Assembly (NCBI RefSeq): GCF_032054185.1
Contig: NZ_DAMBTF010000009.1
Span: 1-64,000 of the forward strand
From: Proteiniclasticum sp032054185
GTDB lineage: Bacteria; Bacillota; Clostridia; Clostridiales; Clostridiaceae
Direction of reading: 5' to 3'
Length of the DNA stretch: 64,000 nucleotides
The notes under the pieces are model-generated. The model was not told where the DNA came from and made no database searches. It saw only the letters and a list, made by a program, of their open reading frames with translations. Of this stretch, positions 60,959 through 64,000 are shown one piece after another. The first letter of the stretch is position 1. Each line of letters opens with the position of its first letter. The position numbers were made by a program, and so were the translations under genes.

Positions 60959-61522
60959 ATGGCTAAACTGATCTACCCGATCAACATATCTCTGGACGGC
61001 TACATGGAGGATAAGCATGGCAATCTTGAATGGTCCATTTCCGATGACGAGGTATTTTCATTCTGGACTGACTTTCAGCGTTCCATCGGCACTTACCTAT
61101 ATGGACGCAGGATGTATGAATCGATGGTATTCTGGGATACATCAGATATAAAAAAAGGAGATGAGTCTCAGAAAATCCGGGAATTTGCCTATATCTGGCG
61201 AGATGCAGAGAAAATCGTCTACTCAAAGACGCTTTCTTCTGCATCAAGCGCCAGAACGAGTATAGAACATGAATTCAATCCTCATGCAATCCTCAGGCTT
61301 AAGGCATCCTCAGATAAGGATCTTACCATCAGTGGTCCCGAACTTGCCGGACAGGCAATGAGTGAGGGACTGATTGACGAGTTTCGTGTGCTTGTTCATC
61401 CCGTCGTTTTAGGTGGTGGTAAAAAAGCATTTCCGGAAAATCTGAGCATAAAACTGGAACTGCTCGATGAGCATCACTTTAGAAGCGGAGCTGTTCATCT
61501 TCACTACCGCGTAATCGTCTGA
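60959..61522 (+). CDS. RibD C-terminal/dihydrofolate reductase-like protein
   Basis: 187 residues of the RibD_C/DHFR-like family (PF01872). NAD(P)-type binding elements include SLDGYMEDKHG at the start, YLYGRRMYESMVFW and LTISGPELAGQAMSEGLIDEF, and VHPVVLGGGKKAF. Stand-alone members of this family are not riboflavin enzymes and their substrates are mostly unknown. GAGGAGG about 12 bases before the ATG. Monocistronic with a terminator. Confidence 0.88.
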   Translation: MAKLIYPINISLDGYMEDKHGNLEWSISDDEVFSFWTDFQRSIGTYLYGRRMYESMVFWDTSDIKKGDESQKIREFAYIWRDAEKIVYSKTLSSASSARTSIEHEFNPHAILRLKASSDKDLTISGPELAGQAMSEGLIDEFRVLVHPVVLGGGKKAFPENLSIKLELLDEHHFRSGAVHLHYRVIV

Positions 61523-61551
61523 ATCCGTCATGAAACTTATCACAAATGAAC

Positions 61552-61592
61552 AAGCAGTCAGGCTCCGCATTATGGAACCTGACTGCTTTTCG
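61552..61592 (+). terminator. Terminator after DHFR-like gene
   Basis: AAGCAGTCAGG (61552-61562) and CCTGACTGCTT (61578-61588) with T-run following. It lies convergent to the MATE gene. Confidence 0.85.
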
Positions 61593-61608
61593 TTAACTTC
61601 GTTAAGAC

Positions 61609-63015
61609 TTAAATGACTTCTTCTGCCCACGTATCGGATCTGTAGATCCAGAAACCGTAGAGTACGACAAGAATATTTGATACGTTCATTGCAATCCATA
61701 TTCCTCTCTGTCCCAGGCCCGTAAAGTTCGAGAAGATGAGGATCAGAGGTATTCTTATGAGCCACAGACGCCCGATGGCCATAAACATGGAATACCTTGT
61801 ATGACCTGAACCCTGAAAGAGTCCCTGGAAAATGGAGAAGAGTCCCATGAGCGGTATGGTCGGCAGGATATAGATAAGATATTCAAGGCTCTGACTCACC
61901 ATCAGATCATCCGCTGTAGGTGTGAAGAAGTAGATGAGCCTATAACGGAAGAGGTAAATCACGACTGCTCCGATGACACTGATGAGCGTCGAAAGCTTCA
62001 CCGCCTTCCAGAAGCTGTCCCTCACCCTTGAGGGCTGACTTGCGCCCATGTTCTGTCCCACTATGGAGGTCAGTCCAGATCCGATTCCCATGGCAGGCAT
62101 CATAATCATATTGTTGATGCGGTTGATCAGTGAAAATGCTGCGAGAAGGGAAGTTCCATAGCCGGCAATGAAGGTATTGAGCAGGATGAATCCGAAAGCT
62201 GAACCGGAATGTCCAGCAGAGCTAGGAAGACCGACACGTATGATCTTCGCAAGCTTTGCTTTGTCAAAAGGGATGTTCCTGAACTTTACAGGAACCGTCC
62301 TGCTTGTTTTTCTCATGACATAATAACCGAGGATCATAAGGACAAGATGGGAAATCGATGTAGCTATCGCAGCTCCGCCCACACCAAGTCCAAGGCCCTT
62401 AAGACCTATAAACGGGATCCTTTCAAAAATGAAGAACGGATCCAGTATGATATTGACGATTGCGGAAAAGGAATTGACTAAGGTTGACGATCTGGTGTTT
62501 CCCTGAGCATTCATTATGGCCACAAAACCCATAAATACAATCTGAGGCGGAACGCCAAGAAATATAAAACGCAGGTATTCCAGAGAGAGATCTCCGAACC
62601 GTCCGGTTCCGCCCATGAACTGGATGATAAAGGGCGAAATATAAAATCCTGCAAATCCCAGAAAGAGACCCGCTCCAACGGTAAACAGGATGACATGATA
62701 AGCATACTCTTTGGCATCATGGATTTTATCCTTACCGATCAGCTGTGCAAGAATCGATGTTCCTGCAATCTGGATGCCCATTCCGATGGACTGAAAGAGA
62801 AACATGACCGGATTGACAAAAGATACAGCAGCAAACTCCGTGGTACCCAGCTGACCCACGAAAAAAGCATCAGCCATATTATAGAGCGTCATGATGAGAT
62901 TGTTGATGATCAGAGGCAAAGATATGGCAAGGATGACTTTGTACATCGGACCGCTTAGAATCATCTCAGTTTTTGATCTGTTTTTGACTATAGGTATAGG
63001 CTCATTTACCGCCAT
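61609..63015 (-). CDS. MATE family multidrug efflux transporter
   Basis: About 468 residues with twelve transmembrane helices in two MatE repeats (SLPLIINNLIMTLYNMADAF at the start; second repeat from about 240, SLINRINNMIMMPAMGIGSG). The DinF/NorM-type clostridial subfamily. Start at ATG 63015 because AAAGGAAG lies just upstream; the frame opens to 63036. Exports drugs or metabolites using Na+ or H+. No regulator beside it. Confidence 0.9.
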   Translation of the reverse strand: MAVNEPIPIVKNRSKTEMILSGPMYKVILAISLPLIINNLIMTLYNMADAFFVGQLGTTEFAAVSFVNPVMFLFQSIGMGIQIAGTSILAQLIGKDKIHDAKEYAYHVILFTVGAGLFLGFAGFYISPFIIQFMGGTGRFGDLSLEYLRFIFLGVPPQIVFMGFVAIMNAQGNTRSSTLVNSFSAIVNIILDPFFIFERIPFIGLKGLGLGVGGAAIATSISHLVLMILGYYVMRKTSRTVPVKFRNIPFDKAKLAKIIRVGLPSSAGHSGSAFGFILLNTFIAGYGTSLLAAFSLINRINNMIMMPAMGIGSGLTSIVGQNMGASQPSRVRDSFWKAVKLSTLISVIGAVVIYLFRYRLIYFFTPTADDLMVSQSLEYLIYILPTIPLMGLFSIFQGLFQGSGHTRYSMFMAIGRLWLIRIPLILIFSNFTGLGQRGIWIAMNVSNILVVLYGFWIYRSDTWAEEVI

Positions 63016-63294
63016 TTCGTTTCTTCCTTTTCTCACTGTCCCTTAAACTGTCCACTTTCTTCAGAATCCTTGTAAGGGAAGGAAATATTTTTCATCTTAA
63101 AAATAATATACCACGTAGGCGTGAGAAGACGTTTTTCTGAGGATACAGATTATCCCGAAAAGGATACACAATACCTGAAACGTATTGAAAAAATGTATAA
63201 CTTTTCATAACCTTGTTTTTGTTATGGTTTCCTTCCTGAAGATACGGTAAAATGAAACTGCTGAGCAATCAGGCAACCTGTTCTCGCTCAATAA

Positions 63295-63423
63295 TTAAGC
63301 CTTGGCATCCTCGCTTTTATGGGCATAGCCATCTACGGCTATCTGGTTCTCAAAACAAGAGTTGCTGACCGTGTAATCGGTGCGAAAGCGGCAGGTGCAC
63401 GTCGAAGATTCAGAATCAGCTGA
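63295..63423 (+). pseudogene. C-terminal remnant of a polysaccharide biosynthesis/flippase-like protein
   Basis: Open for 42 codons to a TGA at 63421-63423, reading a hydrophobic helix (LGILAFMGIAIYGYLVLKT) and a basic tail (RVADRVIGAKAAGARRRFR). This pattern resembles the last helix and tail of stage V sporulation B/MurJ-like exporters of Firmicutes. There is no start or upstream half, so it is a truncated remnant. A terminator follows at 63496. Confidence 0.55.
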
Positions 63424-63495
63424 TGTGTCCATAGGATTTGAGCCTGTATCAGGATAACTTCAGTTTCGCCATCGATCATGTCATAACCGATTCTG

Positions 63496-63526
63496 GGTCC
63501 TGCAGTTCAGATGCAGGACCTTTTCT
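63496..63526 (+). terminator. Terminator of the remnant gene
   Basis: GGTCCTGCA and TGCAGGACC (63496-63504 with 63512-63520), then TTTTCTT. Confidence 0.8.
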
Positions 63527-63602
63527 TATGGTATGATCTTGAGAAATCTGAGATATTCAGCTGCTCTTTTTCAGCTGATTCCTTCTCCCATCTGAAAAGG
63601 AA

Positions 63603-63638
63603 CCCAAAATAAAGGCCAGCTGCAGAGCAGCTGGCCTT
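63603..63638 (-). terminator. Terminator of OppA-like gene
   Basis: Perfect stem AAGGCCAGCTGC-AGA-GCAGCTGGCCTT (63612-63638), T-rich minus-strand tail TTTATTTTGGG. Confidence 0.85.
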
Positions 63639-63656
63639 AAAGGTTATTAAGGAAGG

Positions 63657-64000
63657 CTATTTTCCGAACTGGGCATCATTGTTTCCTGAGTCTGATGTCC
63701 ACATTTCAAGCATGTTGATCGGATCATTGAAGTCTGCAATCCAACCGTTTCTGGCTACATCGAAGTTTCCTGCTTTTCTTTCATTCAGGAATACACTCCA
63801 CTCCAGAGTCTTGATCTTCATGTCGATTCCTACAACTGCCAGATCCTGCTGAATGGCTTCTGCGACAGCTACGTGAGCTGTTGCATCATTGGTCAGATAT
63901 TCAAAGCTGATCGGATTGGATGCATCAAGCATACCGTCTGCAGTCATTTCGAATCCGGCTTCTTCAAGAAGTGCAACTGCTTCATCCACACTTGCATCTG
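63657..64000 (-). CDS. Peptide-binding (OppA-family) protein, 3' part only; C-terminus apparently short
   Basis: The gene runs out of the window at 64000. The visible 114 codons are OppA-like: LLEEAGFEMTADGML, LEWSVFLNERKAGNFDV and DFNDPINMLEMWTSDSGNN, the last corresponding to DPMTYLDMWTSDSSNN of the OppA at 23965. In that OppA about 85 residues follow, but here a TAG comes six residues later, immediately before a strong terminator. The C-terminal lobe end seems lost or the protein is a shorter variant. It is a second peptide-binding protein distinct from the opp operon. Confidence 0.82.
   Translation of the reverse strand, partial: DASVDEAVALLEEAGFEMTADGMLDASNPISFEYLTNDATAHVAVAEAIQQDLAVVGIDMKIKTLEWSVFLNERKAGNFDVARNGWIADFNDPINMLEMWTSDSGNNDAQFGK

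Larger units (their letters stand above)
63016..63656. other. Intergenic region with a gene remnant and hairpins
   Basis: Holds the MATE promoter region, a polysaccharide-exporter remnant (63295-63423), its terminator and the terminator of the OppA-like gene. Near 63153-63180 TATCC/GGATA repeats occur upstream of the MATE gene and could be a regulator site. No intact gene. Confidence 0.5.

Noticed and set aside
1..64000. CRISPR arrays, tRNA and rRNA genes, prophage
   Set aside because: No repeat-spacer pattern, cloverleaf or rRNA segment, and no phage structural genes were seen.

Overview
The window is a low-to-mid GC chromosomal segment of a Firmicute, most likely a fermentative anaerobic clostridium. 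The signs are strong GGAGG ribosome binding sites with frequent TTG/GTG starts, a Gram-positive style pyr operon with the pyrK/pyrD (class 1B) enzyme, PyrR-type leaders, YesM/YesN and PucR regulators, many lipoproteins with LxxC lipoboxes, and no outer-membrane genes. No tRNA, rRNA or CRISPR array is visible. The species cannot be fixed from the sequence alone.

Layout. 0.1-8.7 kb: an orphan ECF S component with a DUF1893 gene, a duplicated-domain lipoprotein, a ferredoxin-type aldo/keto reductase, and a PucR-family activator divergent from an old-yellow-enzyme/FadH-like reductase plus SDR pair. 8.8-10.5 kb: a degenerate group II (class C-like) intron sitting just behind a terminator. 10.5-16.9 kb: small membrane proteins, a broken DUF1576 gene and a membrane-anchored MerR-RDD regulator under a 19-bp-spacer promoter. 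17.0-33.6 kb: de novo pyrimidine synthesis, split in two: pyrB-pyrC-carA-carB-pyrK and pyrD-pyrF-pyrE, separated by an oppABCDF peptide transporter operon. Each pyr half has its own copy of the same promoter, PyrR site and RBS-masking hairpin, and the pyrDFE copy still carries a decayed 5' fragment of pyrB.

33.7-38.9 kb: a visibly A+T-rich defence island directly upstream of the pyr promoter: McrC, an McrB with an EVE-like middle domain, and divergently an AvcD-like antiphage kinase-deaminase with an A+T-rich leader that could hold an antitoxin RNA. 38.9-47.6 kb: gene remnants, a DUF1648 membrane protein, a transglutaminase lipoprotein, a frameshifted zinc-binding-domain chemoreceptor, msmK with a PucR-like regulator, and a two-gamma-glutamylcyclotransferase fusion beside a WYL-like regulator. 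47.7-56.9 kb: YesMN two-component system facing an FMN/FAD lipoprotein reductase, then lipoproteins and a second two-component system whose response regulator has Asn in place of the phosphoacceptor Asp. 57.0-60.7 kb: metal module with a CsoR-type repressor and its operator, an EamA transporter, and a convergent operon of a tiny LDCC-motif protein, two SHOCT proteins and a multicopper oxidase. 60.9-64 kb: a DHFR-like reductase, a MATE exporter, a polysaccharide-exporter remnant and the apparently shortened 3' end of another OppA.

The most unusual features are the duplicated pyr leader with the pyrB fossil, the McrBC + AvcD island, the D53N response regulator, the MerR-RDD membrane regulator with its own distorted promoter, the GGCT fusion, and the LDCC-SHOCT-SHOCT-multicopper oxidase operon, two of whose genes are under 60 residues. 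Several genes (DUF1576, chemoreceptor, intron RT) carry clean single lesions, so either recent pseudogenisation or assembly errors should be considered.
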